Under the pieces are notes generated by a model that ran no database searches, was not told the DNA's origin, and worked only from the letters and a program-made list of their open reading frames with translations. DNA of 64,000 nucleotides from Bin87 sp965220105. GTDB taxonomy: Bacteria > Chloroflexota > Dehalococcoidia > Lucifugimonadales > UBA3495. Made by a program: the position numbers and the translations under genes. The stretch is taken from positions 3,534,001 to 3,598,000 of the forward strand of contig OZ244811.1 of assembly GCA_965220105.1 (NCBI GenBank), in the 5' to 3' direction. Below, in pieces: positions 29,974 to 39,325 of this stretch (position 1 is the stretch's first letter; each line of letters begins with the position of its first letter).

Positions 29974-32841
29974 TCAGGCCTCGGTGATGTGAGCTTGTGC
30001 CAGCAGGACTAAGCCGTTGGGATGTCGCAGCTCAGTGCAACGATTCGCGAGTTCGGTCTCAGCGCGTTGGCGAAGCATTTGCCCTATATTTCGGTTGTCG
30101 TCCGAATTAGCCGGACTGGTCCCACCAGTTCCCGCCGGAGTAGTAAGCAAGTCGGCAAAAAAGGCAGGATTGATGATGGTTTGCTGGCCGCCGGTAGGTA
30201 GAAAGATCGGCAACATCTGTTCTTCTCTAGGAATCCCCTGGTCATCCTGCCACCGTAATTTGTAGATGGCGAGGAAGCCGGGTTCAGAGCCGACCAGCGC
30301 ACCGCCATCCCCTTTGAACTCCGGCGACTTGGCGAATTCAATAAGATCGGCAAAGAAGGCGCTGGCGAAATCCATCGGCAACGCATTTGCGAGTCGAATT
30401 TGCGAGTCGCGGCTGGCCGCAACCCGCACCACCATACTGTTGCCAAACTCCGAGTATCGACCTCGCATATCTGCTGGCAGTTCCAATTCCAGCACACGCC
30501 CGTTGTACAGCCTATCCCGGATGCGAATGTTTTTGAACGGGAGTATCCCATCCAGAAAGGCTAGGACATCATCAGGTCCGAAGCCGGTCAGCGCCGCCGC
30601 GGCTTGAGGGTCAAACCCGGCAACCCGCGCGAAAAGTTGCTCCTGTTGCGATTGCGATTCCCGTGCCCGGTCAACTGCTGCTTCAATTTCAGAATCGGTG
30701 CGTGCCACGTCCAAATCCTGGTTAGTGGCGAGAATTGCCGCGACATCAACCCGTTCCAGCAGCTCGCCGATAATTTCGTCCTCGAGTCCCTCCCGAAACT
30801 CCGCGCTAACTGACGCCATATCCGCAGCCATACTATCGACACGATCCAGCATCTTGCCGAGTGCCCGGTTGTCAAACCCGTCATTTCCCAAGAGATTGAA
30901 CACGACCACGCGTTCTTGCTGACCGTAGCGGTAAAGCCGGCCCGCCCGCTGAACCAACCTGGCCGGATTCCAAGGCAGGTCGTAGTTGACCAGAACATGG
31001 CAGTTCTCGTGCAAGTTGAACCCCTCGCCACCGGCCTCCGTAGAAACCATGAACTCTGCACTGTCGTTAAACTGGTCTATGTTTCGCCGTTTTTCCTGCA
31101 GGTTCATACTGCCGTTGACTTGGACGACGCCGCTGTTCGGATAGCGCTTTTCTAGCTCTGCAACCAAGTAGTCCTGGGTGGCCCGGTATTCGGTAAAAAC
31201 GAGCAACCGTTCACCCTGTTTGTGTATTGGGTCGACGATTTCGGCCAGAAATTGGCCCATCTTATGGTCGTCGGCTTTGACTGCCGTTGCTGTGTCCAGC
31301 AAGTCAACGATATCCGCTTGTTCATCCTCGAAGAAAGGAGCGGCACTTATGTCGGCGACCTCGTCCAGATTATCCACATTGTCGGTGCCATCTAGGAATG
31401 AATCCTCGTTCCAATCGTCGCTGAATTGGTACGTGGCGCTCATATCTCCACCCTGCAAACGAGCCAGGCGCCGCTGCAAAGCGCGCTCAATGGCGGCTAT
31501 GCTGGACGAGGCCAACTTCCGGTATGTGGTCATTACGAATCCTATGGCTCTCCCTGTATTGCCACCTCCCGCGGCGGCATCGTAGCCATAGCGCAAGTAG
31601 TTTTGCAGTGTGGAGTCGAATTCACGGGCCGCTTCGGACAAAGGCACTTCAATTCTATTGGTATCCTGGCCTCGGAACAGGAAATTCCCCTGTGCGTCAA
31701 TGACCTGACTCTTCCGGTTGCGCAGCACGAGTTCCGCCACCACCGCCGGGTCGGTGAACATACCGACAAGGCGGCGCGTCAAATCGGGGCGCAGCAACCG
31801 TAGTAACTGAACGAACCGTTGGTGATCTCCCTGATGAGGTGTACCAGTTAGGAATATAAACTCATCGGTCAACTGACGCAATCGTTCAGCCAAGCGGTAA
31901 CGCTGGGTGACAGCCTGTCCCTCAATCTTGCTCAAGTGGTGTGCTTCGTCAAAGATTATTATGTCCCACGGCTCGGGATCGGAAGCCACGAAAAGCGGCA
32001 GATGATTGTCAGACTTCGCCCGGTCAATCGACACAATTACTTTGTCATAATTGTGTGTTGCCCAATCGCCCGGTCGCTCAATGCTGAAATCCGACCCGTA
32101 AATGCGAAAGGCTTCTTTGAACTTGCCCTGCATCTCATCTTTCCATTGTTGCACCATCCCTGCCGGACACACCACTAATACTCGACGGGCTTTCCGCTGA
32201 TGCTTTTTAGCCGCAAGCAATAGTCCGACCTCAATAGTTTTCCCTAAACCTACATCATCAGCGATTAGCCAGTTTTTTTGGTCAGAGTCAATTATCCGGT
32301 GCACCAGGTCAATTTGGTGTGGCAACGGGTCAACGTCAAAACGGTCTAGAGCTCCGGTAACTTGGTTCCATGAATCAAGCGCATAAGCCAATGTCTTCAA
32401 ACGGAAACGCTCTGCGCTATCGGGGGCAGACCCACTCGGGCCAATTAGTTTCAAATTCTCATATGGTAATGTGCGCATTTCGCCGCTGTTGTGCAGCTGT
32501 ACTACAACCTGCTCACGTCCGGCTATGCTCTTAACTTCCAGCACGGAGCCCGGCCCCAACGACCGGCGGGTGTTGCTGATGGGGCTGTCCTGCACAATGT
32601 GCCCCTGACGAAAGCCACAGCGCAGCTCAGATACCGAATGCAACTCGATAGTTCCTGCCCTGCCCCATTGTACTTGCACCGATTGACTGGCACCGTCGCG
32701 GTCGATGACCTGCCCCCGGGTTTTAGGATAGCGTTTCGGGTCGGCGTGGATTACGCAGCAGCCTATTACCGGGATAAGAGTGGATGTCTGCTGATTAGTG
32801 GCCATAATGGTGCCTTTTAATAGAGCGGTCCGTGTTTTCAC
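29974..32841 (-). CDS. SNF2/RapA-like helicase (DrmD-like)
   Basis: 955-residue superfamily 2 ATPase of the SNF2/RapA branch, 955 residues from GTG 32841 or 943 from ATG 32805. An N-terminal beta-rich Tudor/KOW-like segment (residues 20-130) precedes the helicase core. Walker A is DVGLGKT at 196-202, the Walker B box is DEAHH at 298-302, motif III is TGTPHQGD at 332-339. The second lobe has VFTEYRATQDYL, STEAGGEGFNLH and QRAGRLYRYGQ (motif VI). The closest known role is the DrmD helicase of DISARM, but no DISARM methylase or drmABC gene lies near. It overlaps the stop of the upstream Trp-rich gene by GTGA, implying coupled translation. Confidence 0.88.
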   Translation of the reverse strand: MKTRTALLKGTIMATNQQTSTLIPVIGCCVIHADPKRYPKTRGQVIDRDGASQSVQVQWGRAGTIELHSVSELRCGFRQGHIVQDSPISNTRRSLGPGSVLEVKSIAGREQVVVQLHNSGEMRTLPYENLKLIGPSGSAPDSAERFRLKTLAYALDSWNQVTGALDRFDVDPLPHQIDLVHRIIDSDQKNWLIADDVGLGKTIEVGLLLAAKKHQRKARRVLVVCPAGMVQQWKDEMQGKFKEAFRIYGSDFSIERPGDWATHNYDKVIVSIDRAKSDNHLPLFVASDPEPWDIIIFDEAHHLSKIEGQAVTQRYRLAERLRQLTDEFIFLTGTPHQGDHQRFVQLLRLLRPDLTRRLVGMFTDPAVVAELVLRNRKSQVIDAQGNFLFRGQDTNRIEVPLSEAAREFDSTLQNYLRYGYDAAAGGGNTGRAIGFVMTTYRKLASSSIAAIERALQRRLARLQGGDMSATYQFSDDWNEDSFLDGTDNVDNLDEVADISAAPFFEDEQADIVDLLDTATAVKADDHKMGQFLAEIVDPIHKQGERLLVFTEYRATQDYLVAELEKRYPNSGVVQVNGSMNLQEKRRNIDQFNDSAEFMVSTEAGGEGFNLHENCHVLVNYDLPWNPARLVQRAGRLYRYGQQERVVVFNLLGNDGFDNRALGKMLDRVDSMAADMASVSAEFREGLEDEIIGELLERVDVAAILATNQDLDVARTDSEIEAAVDRARESQSQQEQLFARVAGFDPQAAAALTGFGPDDVLAFLDGILPFKNIRIRDRLYNGRVLELELPADMRGRYSEFGNSMVVRVAASRDSQIRLANALPMDFASAFFADLIEFAKSPEFKGDGGALVGSEPGFLAIYKLRWQDDQGIPREEQMLPIFLPTGGQQTIINPAFFADLLTTPAGTGGTSPANSDDNRNIGQMLRQRAETELANRCTELRHPNGLVLLAQAHITEA

Positions 32842-33695
32842 CAGCCGAGATTATCGTGCCATTCGTTGGGTTCGTACCAGTTCTGTTCAGCGAACCATGG
32901 GTTTGGTCCGTAGCGATAAAGACGATAGTCGTTGTTCCGCCGTGAACCTGTTTCGTTGCTGTGCGAATCATCCAAAGCATACCTGTCGATATGCCTTATC
33001 CAGTTGTCGGCGTTTGAAAACCCGGCCCGAAATAATGCAAAAGACGCAAAGGAGCGAAACCCGTGCTCCCACAAGGCCATGTCCAACCAATCAGCGAGCC
33101 AAGCCTCGTCAATCATTTCTTTCGGGGGACAATCCAGTCGGAGATGCACCAATTCATAGGTGTCTTCCAGCGACAAACTGTATCGGTTGCGCGTTGGATA
33201 CCAGCAGCGCGCACGCCAATCCCAGTACGAATACTCCCACCAGTGCGGGTTTGACTCCCAATGCGCCCGGAACCGCAAGAACAATAACAGGCTTTCTCCC
33301 GTCCACTGCTGCTTACTCAGCCATGGTAGCCACCTGCGTAGACGATTATTGCCGATGTCCCGGAGCAACTGCGCAGCAACATGGCGCTGAAAAACGTTGG
33401 CCTCGCCTATGGTGGCAGCCCATTGGTCCAGCCGGAGATCGACGCCTAACGCGGCATCATCATAGTCATCAATGACGTAAAGCCACTGCCTCAGTTCGCT
33501 ATCGTATTCCGCCAGCGGTTCCGGTTCATCCCATTCCAGTTCGTCTGCATTCGTTTCCTCATCCTCAGCCCACCAAACCAATGGATTACCCAGCTCATTC
33601 TCAACATCATCAAACTCTGCCAGCGGGAGGTAATCGGAGTTACCATCAACTGGGACACCGCTCTCATCGTTGGTTTGGTGAATTTCTGAGACCAA
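32838..33695 (-). CDS. Trp-rich acidic protein, helicase partner of unknown function
   Basis: 285 residues from a TTG start. The first 85 are strongly acidic (LAEFDDVENELGNPLVWWAE, ELEWDEPEPLAEYD). The middle (HVAAQLLRDIGNNRLRRWLP) is helical, and the last 60 carry many Trp, Tyr and Asn (WFAEQNWYEPNEWHDNLGW). No catalytic motif, signal peptide or membrane segment is seen. Its stop overlaps the helicase start, so the two are probably made together. It may be a protein partner or DNA mimic; this is speculation. Confidence 0.7.
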   Translation of the reverse strand: MVSEIHQTNDESGVPVDGNSDYLPLAEFDDVENELGNPLVWWAEDEETNADELEWDEPEPLAEYDSELRQWLYVIDDYDDAALGVDLRLDQWAATIGEANVFQRHVAAQLLRDIGNNRLRRWLPWLSKQQWTGESLLLFLRFRAHWESNPHWWEYSYWDWRARCWYPTRNRYSLSLEDTYELVHLRLDCPPKEMIDEAWLADWLDMALWEHGFRSFASFALFRAGFSNADNWIRHIDRYALDDSHSNETGSRRNNDYRLYRYGPNPWFAEQNWYEPNEWHDNLGW

Positions 33696-33737
33696 AATCG
33701 CACCAGTCGATTTGCCGCAAGTAATAGTTGTATGAGG

Positions 33738-34961
33738 TCACTGCACCAGCCGCACGAACCTGCGCCGGCCCGCCCGGATTACGTCGCCGGGGGCCAGCTC
33801 CGGGGTGGGTTCGCCGGCCGCCACGGCCATGCGCTGCCCGTTGGCACGGATGATTTCCACCGCGCCCTGGCCCACCAAGCGGCGGGCCTCGCTGTTACTG
33901 GCCGCCAGTTGCGCCTGCATCAATAGCTGGTTGATGGCCAGGCCGGCGGCGTTGGCCAGGCTGTACTCCGGCATCTCGTCGGGCAAGTCCCGGCGCTGCA
34001 CCACCTGCTCGAACTGAGCCTCGGCGCCCCGGGCGGAGTCCCCATCGTGGAATGTTGTCGTGATGATGCGGGCGAGCTGCTTTTTGAAGTCCATGGGGTT
34101 GGCCGTCTCCGACGCCATGGCCTCGTTCATCGCCGAGATGTCAGCGTCGGGCACGTCGGTAAGGTACTCGTAATACTGCGACAGCAGGTCGTCGGGCAGC
34201 GACATGATCTTGCCGTACATTTCGGCGGGCGGTTCTTCCAGGGCGACGTAATTGCCCAGGCTCTTGCTCATCTTCTGCACACCGTCGGTGCCCACCAGGA
34301 TTGGCATCAGGAAGCACTGCTGCGGCGTCTGGCCCATCATGGTCTGCAACTCGCGACCCACCAGCAGGTTGAACATCTGGTCGGTGCCGCCGAACTCGAC
34401 GTCCGACTCGATGGCCACCGAGTCGTAGGCCTGGAGCAGCGGGTAGAGCAGCTCGGTGATGGCAATGGGTTGGTGGTCGGCGAAGCGGCGGGCGAAGTCG
34501 TCCCGTTCCAGGAACTGGGCCACGGTGAAGCGGCTGGTCAGCTCGATGACGTTGGCCAGGGTGAAGTCGCCGAACCACTGGCTCTGCCATTCCACCTGAG
34601 TGCGCTCCCGGTCCACCACCTTGAAGAACTGACGCATGTAGGACTCGGCGTTTTCCAGGACCTCTGCATGGGTGAGCATGGAGCGGGTGGCGGACCGGCC
34701 CGAAGGGTCGCCGATCTGGGCAGTCCAGTCGCCGACGATGAGGATGACCTGGTGGCCCAGATCCTGCAACTGCCGCAGCTTCCGCAAACCCACCACGTGT
34801 CCCAGGTGGATGTCGGGTCGACTGGGGTCGAAACCCATCTTGAGGCGCAACGGGTGGCCCTGTTGCAGCATGGCCACGAAATCAGCTTCGGAGATGATGC
34901 GGCTCACGCCCCGCCGGGTGATGAGCGACGGGTCGTCGGGAAGCCGGACGGAGCTAGTCAA
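33738..34961 (-). CDS. tyrS: Tyrosyl-tRNA synthetase
   Basis: 407-residue class I aminoacyl-tRNA synthetase charging tRNA-Tyr. The HIGH motif is HLGH at residues 52-55, the KMSKS loop is QKMSKSLGN near 240, and the tyrosine-binding GGTDQMFN is present. An S4 RNA-binding domain (NSEARRLVGQGAVEI) ends the protein. It belongs to the TyrZ-like group lacking a long insertion. The TTG start overlaps the end of ribF by 8 bases and has GAGG six bases upstream. Confidence 0.97.
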   Translation of the reverse strand: MTSSVRLPDDPSLITRRGVSRIISEADFVAMLQQGHPLRLKMGFDPSRPDIHLGHVVGLRKLRQLQDLGHQVILIVGDWTAQIGDPSGRSATRSMLTHAEVLENAESYMRQFFKVVDRERTQVEWQSQWFGDFTLANVIELTSRFTVAQFLERDDFARRFADHQPIAITELLYPLLQAYDSVAIESDVEFGGTDQMFNLLVGRELQTMMGQTPQQCFLMPILVGTDGVQKMSKSLGNYVALEEPPAEMYGKIMSLPDDLLSQYYEYLTDVPDADISAMNEAMASETANPMDFKKQLARIITTTFHDGDSARGAEAQFEQVVQRRDLPDEMPEYSLANAAGLAINQLLMQAQLAASNSEARRLVGQGAVEIIRANGQRMAVAAGEPTPELAPGDVIRAGRRRFVRLVQ

Positions 34962-36063
34962 CGGCCACCTCTTCCTCGGGCTCCATTTTGTCGGGTTCTA
35001 TTTTGGCTGGTGGAACCAGGCGGTCGTGGGCCAGCAGGGTGGCCCGTGCCTGGTCGACGTCCCGGTTCATTTGGGTGATGAGGGCGTCGATGCCATCGAA
35101 GGTTTCCTGGCCGCGCAACCGGGACACGAACTCGAGGCGCAGCGACTGGTCGTAGATGTCATCGGAGAAATCCAGCAGGTGGGCCTCGATGAGACGCTGG
35201 CTTAGCCCGAAGGTAGGGCGCACGCCGATGCTGGTGGCCGCCAGGTGCCGCACGCCGTCAACGGTGGCGTAGGTGGCGTACACCCCGTCGGCGGGGATTA
35301 CAAAGTTCGCGGTGGGAATGATGTTGGCAGTGGGGAAGCCCAGCTGCCGGCCCATCTTGGCGCCGTGCACCACGATGCCGTCGGTGGCGTAGGGACGTCC
35401 CAGCAGGTATTCGGCGCCGTCAACGTCACCGTCGGCGAGGGCGTTGCGAACCCGGCGACTGCGAACCGCGGAACCGTCCAGCTCCAGGGGTTCCACCGTT
35501 TCCACCCAGAATCCCATGGACGTACCCCGGCGTCGCAGATAGTCCAAGTTTCCACTGCGGTTGCGACCCAGGGCGAAGTCGGGCCCGGTAACGATCCCCC
35601 GCATCTTCAGGCAATCAACCAGGATGTTGGTGAATTCGTTGGCGTCGACGTTGGCCAGATCGTTGGTGAACTCAAGACTGATCACCCGGCCTGCGCCCGC
35701 CTTGTAAAGGAGCTGCACCTTCTCCTCAGGGGTGATGATCCTGCTGACCGTCCGTTCCGGGTTCACGACCTCTGCCGGATGGTTGCTGAAGGTGATGACC
35801 GTGGGGATGAGGGGCTCACCAGCCAGCTGGAACAGGCGTCGGAGGAGGTGCAGATGGCCCCGATGCACGCCGTCGAAAACGCCGATGGTGATGGCGGTCT
35901 CATTGCCGGGTGGGGGAGCCGCGTCGGCCAGCGCCTGGCGAAAACTCATCGGGTTTGTGTTGTCCAGATTTGGTATGGACTGCCCAACGGCAGACGATTC
36001 AATCGGGTTGGTGAGCAACGATTTGGCATCCAGCGCCCAGTCCGGAGAGCTTGATGACGCCAT
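34954..36063 (-). CDS. ribF: Bifunctional riboflavin kinase/FAD synthetase
   Basis: 369 residues, adenylyltransferase domain first and riboflavin kinase second. The nucleotide-binding signature is TIGVFDGVHRGHLHLL, with SRRVRNALADGD at the domain end, and GRQLGFPTANI plus GVYATYAT mark the kinase. It makes FMN and FAD. An alternative start at 35949 would give 331 residues, closer to the family average; neither has a good ribosome site. It is co-transcribed with tyrS (8-base overlap). Confidence 0.95.
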   Translation of the reverse strand: MASSSSPDWALDAKSLLTNPIESSAVGQSIPNLDNTNPMSFRQALADAAPPPGNETAITIGVFDGVHRGHLHLLRRLFQLAGEPLIPTVITFSNHPAEVVNPERTVSRIITPEEKVQLLYKAGAGRVISLEFTNDLANVDANEFTNILVDCLKMRGIVTGPDFALGRNRSGNLDYLRRRGTSMGFWVETVEPLELDGSAVRSRRVRNALADGDVDGAEYLLGRPYATDGIVVHGAKMGRQLGFPTANIIPTANFVIPADGVYATYATVDGVRHLAATSIGVRPTFGLSQRLIEAHLLDFSDDIYDQSLRLEFVSRLRGQETFDGIDALITQMNRDVDQARATLLAHDRLVPPAKIEPDKMEPEEEVAVD

Positions 36064-36421
36064 CGCGCTTTAGTCCGAATAACGGCCACGATGGTAGCAC
36101 ACGGCCCAACAACCCGGCAAGCACGTAGAAGCCCTCCGGCGTACCCAATGTTTTCTATTGTTTCGCGGCTGAAATCCGTCCTCGCTCTGGCCCTTTCCCA
36201 TCACGCGCGAGGGGACTCAGCAGCGGGGTCGTTGCGCCGCTACTCGACTCGCAACGGCAAACGTCTGTGGCTGTCGGTGCGGTTTGCGTGCTGACGGACG
36301 GGCTATGACCTTACACTCGCGTGAGGGGTACGGTTATACTTCAGGCCCAGCAGGCCTCGTCCAAAATCCCTCGAAACCCGCAAGAACCGTCATCGCCAAA
36401 TCGACCGGCTTCCCGAATAAA
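36064..36421. other. Intergenic region between divergent ribF and rsmD
   Basis: About 360 bases with no supported gene; the open frame running into rsmD upstream of 36422 is an over-extension. A weak sigma70-like pair TTACAC (36311-36316) and TATACT (36335-36340) with an 18-base spacer could drive rsmD-coaD. Confidence 0.5.
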
Positions 36422-37012
36422 ATGCCCCCACGCAATTCCAATACGATGCGCGTCGCCGGCGGGGATGCGCGCGGGCTGCGCCTCAAAGGCGCCGCCGTCG
36501 CGGGTGTCCGACCCACCACCGAGCGGGTCCGTGCCGCCATCTTTAACATCCTGGAACCTGACCAGGTCGACGGTGTCCGCGCCGTTGACCTGTTTGCCGG
36601 CACGGGGAGCCTGGGCATCGAGGCGCTCAGCCGGGGCGCGGCGTGGGCCGACTTCGTGGAGCAGAATGCTCGGCAGTGTCGACACCTGCGGGACAATCTG
36701 CGGCACACCGGCTATGTTGACACCGCCCGGGTGCACTGCGCTGACGTGTTGCCGTGGCTGGCCCGCCAGGACGAACCCTTCGGTCTTGCCCTGCTGGACC
36801 CGCCGTATCGCCTGCCTGATTTGTCGCCCGTACTGCGCTCGCTGGCGACACCGGGCGTCTTGGCTGCGGGCGCCACCGTGGTGGTGGGTCACAGCAGCCG
36901 GGCAGCTCCGCCAACGGACCCGGCGCCCCTGCGCCAGTATGACCAGCGCCGCTACGGCGATAACGGCGTCACATTTTACGAGTATCAGCCCGAGTGGCCG
37001 GTCACAAAATGA
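36422..37012 (+). CDS. rsmD: 16S rRNA (guanine966-N2)-methyltransferase
   Basis: 196 residues from ATG 36422. The SAM-binding glycine motif is VDLFAGTGSLGIEALSRGA, and the catalytic motif is LLDPPYRLP, the DPPY signature of N2-guanine methylases. The start RVAGGDARGLRL is typical of RsmD. It methylates G966 in the 30S subunit. It sits 31 bases before coaD, the conserved rsmD-coaD arrangement. Confidence 0.95.
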   Translation: MPPRNSNTMRVAGGDARGLRLKGAAVAGVRPTTERVRAAIFNILEPDQVDGVRAVDLFAGTGSLGIEALSRGAAWADFVEQNARQCRHLRDNLRHTGYVDTARVHCADVLPWLARQDEPFGLALLDPPYRLPDLSPVLRSLATPGVLAAGATVVVGHSSRAAPPTDPAPLRQYDQRRYGDNGVTFYEYQPEWPVTK

Positions 37013-37043
37013 CCGGCAACCAGACGAATAGGAGAATCATTGA

Positions 37044-37532
37044 ATGGTAACCGCTCTGTACCCCGGCACCTTCGACCCGGTGACCATGGGACACCTGGAC
37101 GTCACCGAACGCGCGGCGCGGCTGTTTGGCCAGGTGATCGTCGCCGTGTACGACACGCCGTCCAAAAACCTGCTTTTCAACACCGAAGAGCGCGTTGACC
37201 TGATGCGTCAGGCCGTCGCGGAGCTGCCCAACGTCGAGGTGCGCCCCTTCACGGGGCTGGTGGTGGGGTGCGCCCGGGATTACGGCGCAGCCACCATCAT
37301 CAGGGGGTTGCGTAGCAGCCCTGATTTCGAGTACGAGGCCCAGATGTTCTTTATGAACCGCCGCCTGGAACCCGACGTCGACATGGTTTCGCTGATGAGC
37401 GACCAGAAGCACATGATGATCAGTTCCAGCCTGCTCAAGGAGGTGGCCAGGTTGGGCGGCAATATCACCGGTATGGTGCCGCCCCACGTGGCCGTTGCTC
37501 TCGGCGAGAAATTTCAACTGGCTAACGACTAA
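37044..37532 (+). CDS. coaD: Phosphopantetheine adenylyltransferase
   Basis: 162 residues, the normal family length. It catalyses the fourth step of coenzyme A synthesis, transferring AMP to 4'-phosphopantetheine. Visible motifs: YPGTFDPVTMGHLDV (nucleotidyltransferase T/HXGH), TEERVDLM, IIRGLRSSPDFEYE and the C-terminal ISSSLLKEVA. GGAG lies nine bases before the ATG. Confidence 0.97.
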   Translation: MVTALYPGTFDPVTMGHLDVTERAARLFGQVIVAVYDTPSKNLLFNTEERVDLMRQAVAELPNVEVRPFTGLVVGCARDYGAATIIRGLRSSPDFEYEAQMFFMNRRLEPDVDMVSLMSDQKHMMISSSLLKEVARLGGNITGMVPPHVAVALGEKFQLAND

Positions 37533-37603
37533 CCCAGGCCCCGCGGCCATCCGGAAGCACGTTCCAATCCCAGCGCTTCGCGCTGAGACCAAGGAGGCAC
37601 ATC

Positions 37604-38152
37604 ATCGACATCAACAACATTATCGACCGTATCGAACTTCTGGTGGAATCCAGCAAGTCCTTTCCCCTGAGCAGCAGCGTTATGGTCGACAAGGTGAAGC
37701 TCAACGAGTTGGTTGCCCAACTCCGCATGTCCATCCCCCAAGAGATTCGCCGGGCTGAGGAAATGTTGTCCCGCAAGGATGACATATTGACCTCCGCCGT
37801 GTCGGATGCTCACCAGACTCGCCAGCAACTGGAGCAGGAGTTTCGCGGACGTCTGGGCGACCACGAGCTGGGCCGCCGGGCCGAGGAGCTGATGCGTGAA
37901 GCCGAGCACCAGGCCAGGCGCATCGTGGGGCAGGCCGAAGCGGACGCGGACAACCGGCGCAACCACGCCGACGCCTACGCCCTGCGTACGCTGCGCAACC
38001 TGGAAAGGGACCTGGCCGCCGCCACCGGTTCCATCCGTAAGGGAATCGACACGCTGGCCGGTTCTGCGCTGGCTGCGACGGCCAACGCGCCCGTTCCGTC
38101 ACCAGAAGATTTCGCGCCGGAAGGGGAACCGCAACCGAGCGTGTTCCGGTAA
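37604..38152 (+). CDS. Coiled-coil (ATP synthase stalk-like) protein with apparent AUC start
   Basis: About 182 residues if translation begins at ATC 37604; the first ordinary start codon in frame is GTG 37643. AAGGAGG (37591-37597) lies six bases upstream of the ATC, and the ATC gives xDINNIIDRIELLVESS, close to the MDINHLIDRLE opening of relatives. Residues 60-140 are long amphipathic helices rich in Arg, Glu and Ala (ELGRRAEELMREAEHQARR), like b-type stalk or DivIVA-like proteins. It follows coaD, a position this family often occupies in related bacteria (from memory). The function is unknown. Confidence 0.75.
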   Translation: MDINNIIDRIELLVESSKSFPLSSSVMVDKVKLNELVAQLRMSIPQEIRRAEEMLSRKDDILTSAVSDAHQTRQQLEQEFRGRLGDHELGRRAEELMREAEHQARRIVGQAEADADNRRNHADAYALRTLRNLERDLAAATGSIRKGIDTLAGSALAATANAPVPSPEDFAPEGEPQPSVFR

Positions 38153-38339
38153 CCGTTGATAGCGACCAATCGGCGCATACCACGCCCCCAACGGGGCGCT
38201 GGCAGCCTCGCGACGACGGAGGGCGTGGTTGCAACTGCCGTCGTACGGGGTGTAGAATTGCCCACAGCACCGGTGGATTCCTCGCGAGTCCAACCGGCAC
38301 GCATCCCGGTAGCCGTCGTTGGGAGTGATGCAGGTAGAC

Positions 38340-38882
38340 ATGCGTGAACTGGTAATCGACAGCATCCGGATTAGCCAAATGAACTACCAACGGGTAGTCG
38401 TCCTGAAGGAAATGGCGACCAACCTGTTCCTGCTCATCTGGATTGGCCCTACGGAAGCCGAAGCCATCGCGGTCAAGATGCAGGGTATGTCGGTGCCCCG
38501 GCCCCTCACCCACGACCTGCTGGTCGACTTGGTGAAGTCGGTGGGCGGCTCCTTTGAGCACATCCTGGTCAACGATCTGGAGAACGAAACCTTCTACGCC
38601 AAAGTGGTAATCCGGGTCGGCGACCAGACCCACGAAATCGACTCCCGGCCCAGCGACGCCATGGCCGTAGCCGTCCGCGCTGAGGTTCCCATCTACGTGG
38701 CCGACGAAGTGATGGAAAAAGCCGCCATCTCCATGGACCAGGAAAGCGGCCAACCCCTGCCCGCTGAGCAGAGCGCTGGGGACGACCCCAAGGCAAACGT
38801 GACCGAAGAAGAGCTGCAGGGCCTGTCCGCCTTTACCGACTTGATCAACGAGCTGGACATGGAGGACTTTGAACGGAAGTAG
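38340..38882 (+). CDS. Bifunctional nuclease family protein (DUF151)
   Basis: 180 residues from ATG 38340; 38328 is another possible start. The DUF151 domain (residues 1-130) has MRELVIDSIRIS, YQRVVVLKE and IDSRPSDAMAVAVRAEVPIY, the most conserved stretch of the family. A short acidic helix ends the protein (EEELQGLSAFTDLINELDME), resembling a UVR-like tail. Plant homologues have DNase and RNase activity; the bacterial role is unproven. Confidence 0.9.
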   Translation: MRELVIDSIRISQMNYQRVVVLKEMATNLFLLIWIGPTEAEAIAVKMQGMSVPRPLTHDLLVDLVKSVGGSFEHILVNDLENETFYAKVVIRVGDQTHEIDSRPSDAMAVAVRAEVPIYVADEVMEKAAISMDQESGQPLPAEQSAGDDPKANVTEEELQGLSAFTDLINELDMEDFERK

Positions 38883-38913
38883 ACGGAACCTCACCCTCTC
38901 GGCGCAGCAGATT

Positions 38914-38945
38914 ACGCCCCGGCCCCATAATAGGCGGGGCGTTTT
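38914..38945 (+). terminator. Rho-independent-like terminator after the DUF151 gene
   Basis: Arms ACGCCCCG and CGGGGCGT pair across a 13-base loop and are followed by TTTT. It lies 32 bases after the stop and before the ATP synthase promoter, separating the two transcripts. Confidence 0.65.
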
Positions 38946-38980
38946 CGTAGCCCCGGTGACGCTTTCTGCCGCCAGCCGCA

Positions 38981-39009
38981 TTGACACCCCCGAATACCGA
39001 TGCTAATAT
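38981..39009 (+). promoter_or_regulatory. Sigma70-type promoter of the ATP synthase operon
   Basis: TTGACA at 38981-38986, a 17-base spacer, and TAATAT at 39004-39009 form a near-consensus promoter. The predicted start is near 39016, about 32 bases before the first ATP synthase gene and after a terminator, exactly where an operon promoter is wanted. Confidence 0.75.
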
Positions 39010-39047
39010 TGCTGCCGCCCGTTCATCGAATATACTAGTGAACCACG

Positions 39048-39323
39048 ATGCCACCCTGGTTGATCGTCGCCCTGCGGCTCACTGGCCTGGGCTGGTACAT
39101 TGCCCTGTGCATCGTCGGGGGCATCGTTGGAGGCTTATGGCTGGACAGACTCACCGGCTGGACCCCTGGACTTACCCTGCTGGGTGTATTGGTGGGCAGC
39201 GTGATCGCCTTCTATGGGGTGTACCGCATGGTGTTGCCAGCAATCTACGGGTCCAACCGACCACAGCCGCCGTCCTCCCGTCGACGGGAACGCGGCAACG
39301 ATAACGACGGAGGCACTGAGTAG
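39048..39323 (+). CDS. ATP synthase accessory protein AtpZ/AtpI family
   Basis: 91 residues with two membrane helices (LTGLGWYIALCIVGGIVGGL and TLLGVLVGSVIAFYGVYRMV) and a basic C-terminal tail. The pattern of Gly and a polar residue in the helices matches the AtpZ/AtpI assembly factors that help c-ring assembly. It is the first gene of the atp operon, two bases before atpB. Confidence 0.85.
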   Translation: MPPWLIVALRLTGLGWYIALCIVGGIVGGLWLDRLTGWTPGLTLLGVLVGSVIAFYGVYRMVLPAIYGSNRPQPPSSRRRERGNDNDGGTE

Positions 39324-39325
39324 TC

